Notes under the pieces: generated by a model
The model's input: only the letters and a program-made list of their open reading frames with translations
Told to the model about the DNA's origin: nothing
Database searches by the model: none
Program-made: the position numbers and the translations under genes
Part shown: piece by piece, positions 1 through 8,399 of the stretch
Position numbering within the stretch: position 1 is the first letter of the stretch
Layout: every line of letters starts with the position of its first letter
Source of the DNA: Polyangium fumosum
GTDB lineage: Bacteria; Myxococcota_A; Polyangia; Polyangiales; Polyangiaceae
Reading direction: 5' to 3'
Assembly (NCBI RefSeq): GCF_005144585.1
Contig: NZ_SSMQ01000034.1
Location: 1-64,000 of the forward strand
Length of the DNA: 64,000 nucleotides

Positions 1-405
1 AGGCGCGGCTCCCGTCGCAACGGTGGTCGCGCGGCGTGGCGGCGCGGGACGCCCCGGGACTGGCGGCGGCGCCATCGGCGGAAGCGGCGGCGGCGCCATC
101 GGCGGAAGCGGCGCGGGCGCGGCGGCGGCGGGCTCCGGTGCGGCGCGCACCACGGTCGTCGTGGGCTTCGGCGGGAGCGGCCCCACCGCGGGCACGACCT
201 TGCCAGGCGGAGCGGGCTTCGGCGCGGACGCGCCTTGCGGCGGCTGCGCGGCTTGCGCGGGCGGCGCGGGCTTTCCGGGCGCTGCGGGCTTCCCCTTGTC
301 CGGCACGTCCCAGCCCGCGTCCACGGACATCATGGCGGGTCGCGCCTGCGGGGCGGGTTTGTCCTCGGCCTTCGGCTCGTCGGGGCGCTCGTCTTTCTCG
401 GCCAC
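1..405 (-). CDS. Ala/Pro-rich protein, N-terminal part (runs off the left edge)
   Basis: The minus-strand frame is open from GTG at 405 to the window edge (135 codons, no stop). An in-frame TAG lies four codons upstream, so this GTG is the first possible start; no clear Shine-Dalgarno is seen. The N-terminus is highly charged (MAEKDERPDEPKAEDK), followed by a patch with VDAGWD and then a long Ala/Pro/Lys-rich linker with the repeated unit PLPPMAPPP. Such linkers usually precede a globular or membrane domain, which here lies outside the window. Function unknown. Codon use fits the neighbours, and the antisense frames are low-complexity shadows. Confidence 0.6.
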   Translation of the reverse strand, partial: MAEKDERPDEPKAEDKPAPQARPAMMSVDAGWDVPDKGKPAAPGKPAPPAQAAQPPQGASAPKPAPPGKVVPAVGPLPPKPTTTVVRAAPEPAAAAPAPLPPMAPPPLPPMAPPPVPGRPAPPRRATTVATGAAP

Positions 406-420
406 GCGTCGATGCTACAC

Positions 421-445
421 GGCTTGCCCGTCGATCGAGCAAGCC
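421..445. terminator. Weak stem-loop between two minus-strand genes
   Basis: GGCTTGC and GCAAGCC form a perfect 7-bp inverted repeat around an 11-nt loop. It sits between the stop of the Cys-rich lipoprotein gene (485) and the next GTG start (405). No T-tract follows on either strand, so this is at best a weak terminator or a leader structure. Confidence 0.2.
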
Positions 446-484
446 CTGGGCAAGAGGGGGCCCTCCTTCACGTGGGGACGGGCG

Positions 485-1525
485 TCAGTTGCACTTTGCG
501 CCGATGCAGGCCGCGAACTCCGCGCCGCACTCGGACTGGATGCACCCGAAGTCGCCGCCGCAGTCGGGAAGCACGCCGACGGCGCAGGTGAGCACCTGGT
601 CCACGAAGAACTGCACGTCGGCGCAGCCCTGGGCGACGCAGTTCGCCACGCACGTCACGCTGAATTTCGGGGGATTCGCGTTGAGATCGAGGCACCCGAG
701 GGCGCACGTGACCACTTCGAGGCAACCCTTCGTCTGGCACGTCCCGCAGTCCTGGGGGCAGATCGAGCACGTCTCGAACGCCTCGCACTTGCCGTTCGGG
801 CACACCGAGCAGACGCCGCAGTCCGCCTGGCACGAAGCGCACGTCTCGGTCCCGGTGCAGATGCCGTCGCCGCACCCCGCGCACTTTCCGCAATCTCCGG
901 GGCACGTGAAGCAGTTCTCGGTGCCCGCGTCGCACTCCTTGTCGCCGCAGCTCGGGCACGCGTCGCAGTCGGGCGCGCAGGAAAGGCAGTCCTCCGGCGA
1001 CGTGCAGAACCCGTCGCCGCAGCTCGAACACGCGCCGCAGTCCCCGGGGCACGACGCGCACGTCTCGCTCGCGTCGCACGCGCCGTTGCCGCACGTCTGG
1101 CAGAGCCCGCAATCGACGGGGCACGTCGCGCAGCTCTCGTTCGGATCACACGTTTTGTCGCCGCAGCCCGCGCACGCCCCGCAGTCGAGCACGCACGTCG
1201 CGCAGCTCTCCCCGTCGCCGCACGTTCCATCGCCGCAGCTCGCGCACACCCCGCAGTCGACGGGGCAGTTCTCGCAGGCCTCGATCCCGGTGCACGCGCC
1301 GTCGCCGCATCCCGCGCAGAACCCGCAGTCCTGCGCGCAGGTCGCGCACGTCTCCTCGGGATCACACGTGCCGTCGCCACACGCGCCGTCGCCGCCCAGG
1401 CTTCCCCCCTCCGCGGGCGTGATGCTCGTGCGGCCGCATCCGGCGAAGGGGAACAACGCGCCGAGCGCGCCGAGCAACATCACCCCGACGAACGACCTCT
1501 GCACGAAGCGCCGCGAGCTCTGCAT
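485..1525 (-). CDS. Cys-rich repeat lipoprotein (nine CGDGxC repeats)
   Basis: 346 aa. The ATG at 1525 was chosen over an in-frame ATG 21 codons upstream because AGGTGG lies 5 nt before it and because it gives a clean lipoprotein signal (basic start, hydrophobic stretch, lipobox FAGC at about residue 27-30). After a short linker come nine consecutive repeats of about 24 residues, consensus CGDGxCxxxExCxxCxxDCGxC, six Cys each. The last ~80 residues form a different Cys-rich domain (KGCLEVVTCALGC ... IGAKCN). The protein should be lipid-anchored and disulfide-stabilised in the envelope. Role unknown; a binding or structural surface protein is a guess. The gene stands alone with divergent composition from globular neighbours. 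Confidence 0.85.
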   Translation of the reverse strand: MQSSRRFVQRSFVGVMLLGALGALFPFAGCGRTSITPAEGGSLGGDGACGDGTCDPEETCATCAQDCGFCAGCGDGACTGIEACENCPVDCGVCASCGDGTCGDGESCATCVLDCGACAGCGDKTCDPNESCATCPVDCGLCQTCGNGACDASETCASCPGDCGACSSCGDGFCTSPEDCLSCAPDCDACPSCGDKECDAGTENCFTCPGDCGKCAGCGDGICTGTETCASCQADCGVCSVCPNGKCEAFETCSICPQDCGTCQTKGCLEVVTCALGCLDLNANPPKFSVTCVANCVAQGCADVQFFVDQVLTCAVGVLPDCGGDFGCIQSECGAEFAACIGAKCN

Positions 1526-1625
1526 GGGATCCACCTGTCGAACGAAGAAAACGAAGCGAGCGAGCTTCGATCCTACCCGACGAGGCATCCCCGTGCTGCG
1601 CGCCTGCGCGGTCTTCTTTCAGGCG

Positions 1626-1675
1626 CACAAAAAAGGACACCCCGGCGATCCGCGGGAAGCGGATCGCCGGGGTGT
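1626..1675 (-). terminator. Strong rho-independent terminator
   Basis: A perfect 17-bp stem (1637-1653 with 1659-1675) closes a 5-nt loop. Read on the minus strand it is followed by CCTTTTTTG. It lies just after the stop of the small lipoprotein gene at 1684. Confidence 0.93.
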
Positions 1676-1683
1676 AAGTCGTT

Positions 1684-1896
1684 TCACTTCGGGGCGGCCT
1701 CGCCACCAGCCGGCGGCGCAGCCTGGTCGCCCGCCGGAGCGGCGCCGTCAGCCGGCTTCGCATCGGCCGGAGCACCCTCGGCCGGCTTCGCATCGGCCGG
1801 GGCACCCTCAGGCGACTTCGCCTCTTCCGCCGGAGCGCCGCCGCAGGCGACCGCGAGGAGGGAAACCGAGAGAGCGAGGATGATGTGCTTGATCAT
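1684..1896 (-). CDS. Small Ala/Pro-rich lipoprotein
   Basis: 70 aa. MIKHIILALSVSLLAVACGG is a classic lipoprotein signal with lipobox AVAC, so the mature chain is only about 53 residues. That part is low complexity with the repeat EGAPADAKPA and ends GGEAAPK. GGAGGA lies about 8 nt before the ATG. The gene is monocistronic, with a strong terminator directly downstream and a short divergent intergenic region shared with the sigma-factor gene. It resembles small abundant envelope lipoproteins; a Lpp-like structural role is conceivable, but no coiled-coil heptad is evident. The long plus-strand frames over it are shadows. Confidence 0.85.
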   Translation of the reverse strand: MIKHIILALSVSLLAVACGGAPAEEAKSPEGAPADAKPAEGAPADAKPADGAAPAGDQAAPPAGGEAAPK

Positions 1897-1979
1897 GTTC
1901 GTGATCCTCCGTACTAGCTAGAAGCTCCCGCAGACGTCCGACCTGCGGCACTCCCCTGGACGCCCAAGGTCCCTGGAAC

Positions 1980-2023
1980 GGCTCACGTGAACTTCAAAAA
2001 AATCTTTGTAGCCGCCGTGAGCC
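1980..2023. promoter_or_regulatory. Inverted repeat GGCTCACG/CGTGAGCC in a divergent promoter region
   Basis: Perfect 8-bp arms at 1980-1987 and 2016-2023, 36 bp centre to centre, flank an A/T-rich core. They lie between the small lipoprotein gene (minus) and the ECF sigma gene (plus). A two-site operator is possible; no recognised -35/-10 pair was found here. Confidence 0.3.
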
Positions 2024-2068
2024 ACCTGCCACACCCTGAGCGTCCTTAGACACGCAGGATTAACGAAA

Positions 2069-2818
2069 ATGGCGCCGAGACTTCAGCGCGGTCGGTTGCG
2101 GCTCGTCGAGCCATCGCCCCGCCCCACGAACGAGGGCGATGAGGTGGCCGCGACTCCCATCGCCGACGATCGCGCCGAAGCCAAGCGCCCGCCCGAGACC
2201 TCGCGTGTCCCCAAAGGCAGGCGCTCCGCCCTCGCCGACCTGCCCGACGCGCAGCTCGTCGGCCTCGGCGCAGAGGGCGACGTCCAGGCCCTCGAGATCC
2301 TCTACCGGCGCCACGCGGCCTTCGCGATCAACCTCGCCACGCGGATCGAGGGCTCGCCGCGCGACGTGGAGGACATCGTTCACGACGCGTTCCTCCGCGC
2401 CTTCGAGCGCCTGCGTGATCTCACGGATCGCGCGGCGTTCCGCGGCTGGCTCGGCTCGATCGTGGTGCACGCGGTGCGCTCGCGCATGCGCCGCGGCAAG
2501 CTCCTGAACCTCCTCGGGCTCGGCCGCGCGAGCGAGCCCGTGGATCTCGACGCGATCGCGAGCCCCGAGGCCTCGCCGCACGTGCGCGCGCAGCTCGCCC
2601 AGATCTACGCGCTCCTGCGCACGCTCCCCTCGGACGAGCGCATCGCCTGGACGCTCCGCTGCATCGACGGGCACGAGCTCGAAGCGGTCGCCGGGCTCAC
2701 GCGGTGCTCGCTCGCCACGGTCAAACGTCGTATCACGCGCGCGCAACGCTTCCTCGACGAACACTTCGTCGACCCGACCGGCAAGGAAGAACCGGTGAGC
2801 AAAGAGGTGGACCAATGA
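2069..2818 (+). CDS. ECF-type RNA polymerase sigma factor
   Basis: 249 aa. After a disordered N-terminus of about 65 residues comes sigma region 2 (about 75-145: ALEILYRRHAAFAINLATRI ... DVEDIVHDAFLRAFERL ... FRGWL), a linker, and region 4 (about 185-235: LPSDERIAWTLRCIDGHELEAVAGL ... TVKRRITRAQRFL). This is the two-domain ECF layout. Start ATG at 2069 with GCAGGA about 11 nt upstream. The stop overlaps the next start (ATGA), so it is translationally coupled to a FecR-like protein, the usual arrangement for an ECF sigma and its membrane-bound regulator. The target regulon is unknown. Confidence 0.93.
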   Translation: MAPRLQRGRLRLVEPSPRPTNEGDEVAATPIADDRAEAKRPPETSRVPKGRRSALADLPDAQLVGLGAEGDVQALEILYRRHAAFAINLATRIEGSPRDVEDIVHDAFLRAFERLRDLTDRAAFRGWLGSIVVHAVRSRMRRGKLLNLLGLGRASEPVDLDAIASPEASPHVRAQLAQIYALLRTLPSDERIAWTLRCIDGHELEAVAGLTRCSLATVKRRITRAQRFLDEHFVDPTGKEEPVSKEVDQ

Positions 2819-4113
2819 CCCGCCGCGTGGTGCCTCCCCTGCGCCCGCAAGACCTGCGGGATCACGCGGATCCGGCGCGCATCGAGCGCGTCTGGGACCG
2901 TCTCGAGCACGATCTGCCCGGACGCCGCGAGCCCGAACGCGCACGCATGACGGGCACCCTGCTCGCCGTCGCCGCCGCTGCCGTCGCCGCCTTCAGCGCG
3001 GGCCTCTACGTCGGGTCGAGCTCGAGCGGCGAAGGCGGTCCGACCGAGGTCCGCGCGATCGCGGCCGAAAACAATGCGTCGCCGAGCGTGCTCGCTGCAG
3101 GGACCCGGCAAGCGAGGTATCCACTGCCCGGCGGCGGCACGTTGACCCTCTCGCCCGGCGCCACCGTGGAGGTCGAGCGCGGCGAAGGCGAAGCCGTGAC
3201 GTTGCGCCTCCTGCGCGGCGAGGCCTCGGTGGACACGGCCAGCGCGCCCAAGGCCGCGGAGATCGCGCTCGTCGCCGAAGGCGCAGCCCTCTTCGCGCGC
3301 GCGGGCAGCGTGGTGTTTGTCCGGCGAAACGAGGCCGACATCGACGTGCGCGTGGCGAGCGGATCGGCGCGCGTCTCCTGGCCCGCCGGCTCGCGCGAGC
3401 TCTCGGGCGGCGACGGCCTCGAAGCCGTGCCGATGATCGCGCTCGCCGAGGCCCCGCACGACGATCCGACGAACCCCGATCCGCGCCCGCGCCGCACGAT
3501 CGCGCCGATGCCCCGCGACATCTCTCCCCGCACGCTCGCGCTGCCTCTGCGCCCCGAGACGCCGGCGGTCGCGATCGCGGCGCCCGACTGGCGCGCCAAG
3601 TACAACGCAGGCGAGCTCGCCCAGGCCCTCGAGCTCCTGCGCCAGCAGCCTGGTGGGATCGAAGGCGCCATCGCGTCGTCGAGGAGCGCCGCCGAGCTCG
3701 TCGTGATCGGCGACATCGCCCGCGCCAAAGGCGGAGATCCTTCGGCCGCGTTGCTCGCACTCACCCGCGTCGTCGAGGGCTTCCCGAACGATCCGTACGC
3801 GGAGATCGCGGCCTTCACGCTCGGCGGCATGTACGAGAAGATGGGCCAGGCCGATCAAGCACAAAAGTACTTCGAGCGCGCGCGGAGCCTCAAAGGTGTG
3901 CTGGCGGAGGACGCCCTCTGCAAACAGATCCGCGCCGAGCACCGCGCCGGTCGGAAGGAGGAGGCGGCGCGCATGGGCACGGAGTATTCGAACAAGTACC
4001 CCGATGGCCGGTGCAAGGAGGACGTGGAGCGTATTCTCTCGGGCGAGGAGCCCACGCAGGAGGAGCCCCAAGCTTCACCAGACGCGGGAGCAGGCGACGC
4101 AAGCGCGCCCTGA
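2815..4113 (+). CDS. FecR-like anti-sigma/regulator with C-terminal TPRs
   Basis: 432 aa. Starts at the ATG overlapping the sigma stop (ATGA). Residues 1-40 are cytosolic and would bind the sigma factor; one membrane segment follows (about 42-63). The FecR-like region (about 90-190) has the pattern RYPLPGGGTLTLSPGATVEV ... LRLLRGEASVDTA ... VASGSARV. The C-terminal part has TPR-like repeats (SAAELVVIGDIARAKGGDPS, YAEIAAFTLGGMYEKMGQAD) and an acidic tail. TPRs here are typical of delta-proteobacterial FecR fusions and suggest sensing through a periplasmic partner. The next gene, an exported barrel-like protein, is the obvious candidate. Confidence 0.88.
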   Translation: MTRRVVPPLRPQDLRDHADPARIERVWDRLEHDLPGRREPERARMTGTLLAVAAAAVAAFSAGLYVGSSSSGEGGPTEVRAIAAENNASPSVLAAGTRQARYPLPGGGTLTLSPGATVEVERGEGEAVTLRLLRGEASVDTASAPKAAEIALVAEGAALFARAGSVVFVRRNEADIDVRVASGSARVSWPAGSRELSGGDGLEAVPMIALAEAPHDDPTNPDPRPRRTIAPMPRDISPRTLALPLRPETPAVAIAAPDWRAKYNAGELAQALELLRQQPGGIEGAIASSRSAAELVVIGDIARAKGGDPSAALLALTRVVEGFPNDPYAEIAAFTLGGMYEKMGQADQAQKYFERARSLKGVLAEDALCKQIRAEHRAGRKEEAARMGTEYSNKYPDGRCKEDVERILSGEEPTQEEPQASPDAGAGDASAP

Positions 4114-4147
4114 AGCACCACGCGCGTGGCGCTCGCCCACCCCGCGC

Positions 4148-5182
4148 GTGGCCCTCGCCGCCCTCGTGACGTTCGCCCTCGGCCCGAGCGCCGCGCGCGC
4201 CGAAGGGCCTGCGGCCGCCACCACCCCGCCCGCCGTCGCTCCAGCCACGCCCGCTGCCACGGCCCCGCGCCGCGTCGAGGTGCGCCTCTCGCTCTCGCGC
4301 GCGGCCGCCGAGGCGCTTGGCGGCGAGCCCCGCGTGCGGCGCCTGCTGGAGATCGAGCTCGACGACACGGGCACGCTCGCGCCCGGCCCGAGCGGCCCGC
4401 TCGGCGACGACGTGGCGCACGTGTGGATCGATCTCCCGAGCCCGTCCGAGGTCCTCATCGAAGCGAGGCTCGCCGAACGCACCGCTGGGCGACGTTTCCT
4501 CCTGATCGGCGGCCTCAACCCCGACGTCGCCGCGCGCCTCGTGGCCATCGCCGCAAACGAGCTCGTCCGCGCGCAGGCACGCCCGCTCCGGCCCCGCAAA
4601 GCCCCGGCCCCACGCACGCCCACGCCGAAGGAACTCGAGCTCGCTGCGCGGCGCGCCCCCGCGATCGTCTGGTCGGCCGCGCCGAGCTTCGCGTTCCTGC
4701 CCGGTTCGTCCGGCACCTTGTGGGGCGCGGGCGCGTCGCTCGGCTTCCGCGGCGCCGGCGTGAGCGAGCGCGCGACCGCTCGCTGGCTCACGGGCCCCAC
4801 GAGCGCCGGCCCCACGCGCTGGTTCGAGGTCGGCCTCGCGGTCGACTACCGCGTCTACCTCGGCTCGTCGGTCCGCCTCGCGCTCGGCGCCGACGCTGCG
4901 CTCGGCTTCCTGCACCTCGGCGACGCGCGCGCGACGGACGGCATCCTCGGCGCGCGGGACGCGTGGTCCGGCCGCGCGGGCGGCCTGCTCGGCGTCGACG
5001 TGCGCGCGTTCGGCCCCGCGTGGCTCGGCCTTCACGTGAGCCCGGGCGCCATCCTCCGACCCACGCGCTTCGAGACCGCGGGCGGGCTCGGCGGCACCGT
5101 CGAGGGGCTCTGGCTCGGCGTGGACCTCGCCTTGCAGCTCGAACATCCGCTCGCCCGATCCGTTTCGACGAACCCCCGTTGA
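4148..5182 (+). CDS. Exported protein, possible outer-membrane barrel, in the ECF operon
   Basis: 344 aa from GTG 4148. This start gives a hydrophobic segment ending GPSAARA, plausible for signal peptidase I, but it lacks basic residues before the core and has no Shine-Dalgarno. The alternative ATG at 4004 overlaps the FecR gene by 110 nt and would add a basic stretch. The start is therefore uncertain; the frame is not. The middle is charged (VEVRLSLSRAAAEAL ... LEIELDD) and the last ~150 residues alternate polar and aromatic residues with many Gly (RWFEVGLAVDYRVYLGSSVR, LALGADAALGF), as in beta-barrels. It likely sits downstream of, or feeds the signal to, the sigma/FecR pair. Confidence 0.75.
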   Translation: MALAALVTFALGPSAARAEGPAAATTPPAVAPATPAATAPRRVEVRLSLSRAAAEALGGEPRVRRLLEIELDDTGTLAPGPSGPLGDDVAHVWIDLPSPSEVLIEARLAERTAGRRFLLIGGLNPDVAARLVAIAANELVRAQARPLRPRKAPAPRTPTPKELELAARRAPAIVWSAAPSFAFLPGSSGTLWGAGASLGFRGAGVSERATARWLTGPTSAGPTRWFEVGLAVDYRVYLGSSVRLALGADAALGFLHLGDARATDGILGARDAWSGRAGGLLGVDVRAFGPAWLGLHVSPGAILRPTRFETAGGLGGTVEGLWLGVDLALQLEHPLARSVSTNPR

Positions 5183-5249
5183 TCGCTCGCGAGGAAGGGG
5201 CCTTGTGCCTCGGCGGCGCGTCTCCATGAACCTCGGGGGGAGCCTTTCG

Positions 5250-5525
5250 ATGCAACACCAGCGAGAGCCCGAGGAGACCTTCGTGCTCGGGCCTGCGAGC
5301 GCGGGGCGTGCGCTGCGCGCGCGCTTCGGCACGTTCGTCGGCGCCGACTACCTTCCCGGCAAGACGGCGATGCGCGACGCGCTTTGCGAGCGGTTCGGCG
5401 TCTCGCAGCTCGAAGCCGAGGAGCTCTGCGACGCGCTCGAAGCCTCGGGCGCGCTGCGCTTCATCAGCACGCCCGACGGCGAGGGTTTCCACATCGACAG
5501 CGACGTGGTCGACGAGGCCGCGTAA
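5250..5525 (+). CDS. Small hypothetical protein, winged-helix-like
   Basis: 91 aa from ATG 5250, which has GGGGGGAG about 7 nt upstream. GTG 5205 (behind GAGGAAGGGG) and ATG 5226 are credible alternative in-frame starts. The protein is soluble. It contains GTFVGADYLPGKTAMRDALCER followed by FGVSQLEAEELCDALEASGA and LRFISTPDGEGFHIDSD, a helix-helix-strand pattern that could be a small winged helix. No family is recognised. It stands between the ECF operon and the site-2 protease gene on the same strand and might be co-transcribed with either. Confidence 0.7.
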   Translation: MQHQREPEETFVLGPASAGRALRARFGTFVGADYLPGKTAMRDALCERFGVSQLEAEELCDALEASGALRFISTPDGEGFHIDSDVVDEAA

Positions 5526-5633
5526 CGCGCCTCCTGCTTCGCCGCGCGTCGAGCGACCTCGGGGCACGCGTGTTGCCCCTTCGCCGGGGGAGCAGCTCGA
5601 CCCGGCGCGCGCGCTGCCACCGGAGGAGCCACC

Positions 5634-6779
5634 ATGTTGGACCGAGGCTGGACGATCTTCCGCATTCGCGGCATCCCCGTGAAGCTCCACATCACGCTCG
5701 TCCTGTTTCTCCCGTACGTCGCGTTCGTCACGTCCTCCCAGTTCAAGGCCATCGCCGACGCCGTCGGCGTCCCGCGGAGCGACCTGCACCTGCCGCCGCT
5801 CGTGTGGGGCACGATCCTCGCGGTCGGGCTCTTCGTCTCCATCCTGCTGCACGAGCTCGCGCACTGCCTCGTCGCGGTCTCGAACGGCGTCCGCGTCCGA
5901 TCGATCACGCTCATGATGCTCGGCGGCGTCTCGCGCATGGAGCGTGATGTGCGGCCCGAGCGTGAGGCGTGGATGGCCTTCGCCGGGCCGCTGTCGAGCT
6001 TCGGCATCGCCGTCGCTTGCTGGCTCGCCTCGCTCTTGCCGCTCCTCGCCGAGGTGCGCGTCGCCTTCCTCGCGCTCGCGCTCGCCAACGCTGTCCTCGG
6101 CGCGTTCAACCTCCTGCCCGCCTTCCCGATGGACGGCGGCCGCGTCCTGCGCGGCCTCCTCTCGACGCGGCTCGGCATCCGACGCGCGACGAGCGTGGCC
6201 GCGACGATCGGCAAGGGCATGGCCGTGCTCTTCGGCCTCTTCGGCCTGCTCTCGTTCAACGTGCTGCTCGTGCTCATCGCGGTGTTCGTGTACATGGGCG
6301 CGGCCGGCGAGCAGGGGCGCAGCCAGTGGAGGCAGGTCCTCGAAGGTTTGCCCGTGGCCGAGGTGATGACCGATCGGCTCGGCGAGGCGCACGCGGACGA
6401 ACGCGCGGGCGAGGTCGCGCGGCGGCTCTTCCGGCAGAACCTCGCGGGCGCGCTCGTGGTCGACAACGGGCACGCGCACGTGCACGAGCACGACGCGCTC
6501 GACCCGGAGCACGTGCTCGGCGTGGTGACAGCGTGGGACCTCGCGCGTCCCGAGCTTCACCGCGTGCCCGACGCGACCGTCGGCAAGGCCATGCGGACGG
6601 ACGTGCCACGCGTGCACACCCGGGACGACGCCGCGGCCACGCTCGATGCGTTGGTGAGTGGAGAAGCGGAAGCGGTGCTCGTGCTCGACGAGGGCGAGCA
6701 CGTCGTGGGTCTCGTGACGCCGGCCGACCTGCAGCGCGCGCTCGCGCTCCTCGGAGCAGCCGGCGGACGGGGTCGTTAG
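5634..6779 (+). CDS. Site-2 protease family (M50) membrane metalloprotease with CBS domains
   Basis: 381 aa. GGAGGAGCC precedes the ATG. Several membrane segments lie in residues 15-230. The zinc motif HELAH is at about 73-77 in a helix; the second signature NLLPAFPMDGGRVL (about 160-173) supplies the third ligand Asp. Residues 235-375 form a pair of CBS domains (VAEVMTDRLGEAHADERAG ... VGKAMRTDVPRVHTRDD), which usually bind adenosine nucleotides and gate the protease. The architecture matches the M50B peptidases with C-terminal CBS pairs. Substrate unknown; a membrane-tethered regulator such as the upstream FecR-like anti-sigma is attractive but unproven. Confidence 0.93.
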   Translation: MLDRGWTIFRIRGIPVKLHITLVLFLPYVAFVTSSQFKAIADAVGVPRSDLHLPPLVWGTILAVGLFVSILLHELAHCLVAVSNGVRVRSITLMMLGGVSRMERDVRPEREAWMAFAGPLSSFGIAVACWLASLLPLLAEVRVAFLALALANAVLGAFNLLPAFPMDGGRVLRGLLSTRLGIRRATSVAATIGKGMAVLFGLFGLLSFNVLLVLIAVFVYMGAAGEQGRSQWRQVLEGLPVAEVMTDRLGEAHADERAGEVARRLFRQNLAGALVVDNGHAHVHEHDALDPEHVLGVVTAWDLARPELHRVPDATVGKAMRTDVPRVHTRDDAAATLDALVSGEAEAVLVLDEGEHVVGLVTPADLQRALALLGAAGGRGR

Positions 6780-6783
6780 TCCC

Positions 6784-6808
6784 GAGGGGGACGCCTCGCG
6801 TCCCCCTC
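6784..6808. terminator. GC-rich hairpin between convergent genes
   Basis: GAGGGGGACGC and GCGTCCCCCTC form a perfect 11-bp stem around a 3-nt loop just after the site-2 protease stop. No T-tract follows, so it may act as a bidirectional but inefficient terminator or an mRNA end stabiliser. Confidence 0.55.
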
Positions 6809-6890
6809 TCAGCCAGACAATGCCCGGCGGATTCATCCCCCGAGGCGAGTTCGCTTCGCGACCTCGCAGAGCAGCGAACGAGGCGCTGCT

Positions 6891-8291
6891 CTAGGCGCTC
6901 ATCTTCGGAATGATCAGACGCACGCGCGCGCCGCCGCTCGGCGCATCCTCGATCTCGAGGTGCATGCGCACGTGCGCCGCCACCGCCGTCGCGGCGATGA
7001 GCGAGATCCCCGCCGGACGACCTGCCGCGAGCACCTCGAAATCACGACTCAACACGCCGGTCCTCGCCGCCTCGGGCAGCGGGTGCCCGGCGTCGTCGAC
7101 CGCGAGCGCGTACCCGCCGCTCGTATGCTCGGCGAGCGTCAGCACCACCTCCGTGCCCGGCGGCGATGCGCTGATCGCATGATCGAGCAGCGCGTGCATC
7201 AGCACCGTCAGCGCCCCGATTTGCGTCACCTCGTACGCGCTCTGCGGCGCGTGCAGCGTCACGCGCACATCGTGCCGCGCTGCGCGCCCCATGTCGTCGC
7301 GCACCACGTCCCGCAGCGCCTCGGCGATGTCCACGTGCCGCGGCAGCTCGCCGATCGGGCACGCGCCGAGCCGCGCGAGGTCCCCCATCGTCTCCGACGC
7401 CGCCGTCACGTGCCGCATTGCGCTCGCCACGATGTCGCCGACTTCGCCCTGCCGATCCCGAAGCGGCAAGAGGTCGCGCGTGATCGCCGAGAAGATGCCG
7501 CGCAGCTCCGACACGAGCCCACGCATGCCGGCCACGAGCACCGCGAGCCCCTCGCTGCTCACCGGCTCGATCGACGCGCTCGCCGGCGGCAAGCTCGACA
7601 CCTTCGTGTTGCCGCTCGCGAACACCGCCGCGAGCTCTTTCGCGTAGGCCTCGCCTTGCTCCTGCGCGGCCTTCAGCTCGCGCTTCAGGTTCTCGAGCTC
7701 CAGCCGCTGCATGTCCACGTCGGCCGGCAGGACCAGCGTCTGCATCGAGCCGTCGAGCTCGAGCCGCCCGCCGTGCCGGATCGCCATGCGCGACAGCCAC
7801 GCGCGCTCCGACTCGAACGTCGCGGGCTGGTCTGGACCGAGCACCACGCTGACCTTCACCTCTTCGCCTTCGCGGCGCACGCTCACCTCGGAGGTGCCCT
7901 TCGCGTTCGCCGGGTCGCCGGCTTGACCGACGAGCAAGAGCAGCATGCGACGCAGCTCGGCCTCGTCGCCGAACACCGTCGTGCCCTCGCCCATCTCGAT
8001 CTGCACGCGCGCCTCGGGCGCGACCTCCCACATGAGCTGCGCGAGATCGATCTTGCCTCGCCGCCCTCGGCTCGCGGGATGCCCGTGGAGCGAGGCCAGC
8101 ATGCCGACGGCCTCGTCGAGCTGGTTCAGCGTCGTCTCCACGGCGACCGTGCTCTCGCCGTCGGGCACGCGAACGGAGCCCGGGGGCCCGTCCTGGATGA
8201 TCACTCCCTGGCGGAGCTTCTGCGCTGCAGTGCGGGCTTCCTGCGCGAGCAGCCACGTCAGCTCGTTGCGCGTCAATCGATCGCTCGTCAC
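6891..8291 (-). CDS. Degenerate tandem histidine-kinase-like protein
   Basis: 466 aa. Start GTG 8291 with GGAG 6 nt upstream; longer in-frame extension over the next gene is antisense shadow. Two kinase-like modules are visible. Module 1 (about 10-175) has an H-box-like helix (LLAQEARTAAQKL) and an ATPase-like GDEAELRRMLLLLVGQA. Module 2 (about 230-466) follows a coiled coil and has SELRGIFSAITRDLLPL, LMHALLDHAISASPPGTEV, VDDAGHPLPE and a GGARVRLIIP end. In both H-boxes the phospho-acceptor His is replaced (Gln, then Ser) and the N-box Asn is His. Probably a non-catalytic signalling scaffold. No transmembrane segment and no response regulator adjacent. Confidence 0.82.
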   Translation of the reverse strand: MTSDRLTRNELTWLLAQEARTAAQKLRQGVIIQDGPPGSVRVPDGESTVAVETTLNQLDEAVGMLASLHGHPASRGRRGKIDLAQLMWEVAPEARVQIEMGEGTTVFGDEAELRRMLLLLVGQAGDPANAKGTSEVSVRREGEEVKVSVVLGPDQPATFESERAWLSRMAIRHGGRLELDGSMQTLVLPADVDMQRLELENLKRELKAAQEQGEAYAKELAAVFASGNTKVSSLPPASASIEPVSSEGLAVLVAGMRGLVSELRGIFSAITRDLLPLRDRQGEVGDIVASAMRHVTAASETMGDLARLGACPIGELPRHVDIAEALRDVVRDDMGRAARHDVRVTLHAPQSAYEVTQIGALTVLMHALLDHAISASPPGTEVVLTLAEHTSGGYALAVDDAGHPLPEAARTGVLSRDFEVLAAGRPAGISLIAATAVAAHVRMHLEIEDAPSGGARVRLIIPKMSA

Positions 8292-8399
8292 CCGATCTCC
8301 GTCCTCTGCGCTTTCTTCGAGAAATCGCGCCGACGCATGATGCCAGAACCCGTCCTGCCCTGCTACGCTGAAGGCGGACCTGCCTCCTCTTCCTTTGCC

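Noticed and set aside
23-1921. Very long plus-strand open frame of 632 codons
   Set aside because: Antisense to the nine-repeat lipoprotein and the small lipoprotein, both of which have signals, ribosome sites and a terminator. The product is low-complexity and Arg/Ala-rich.
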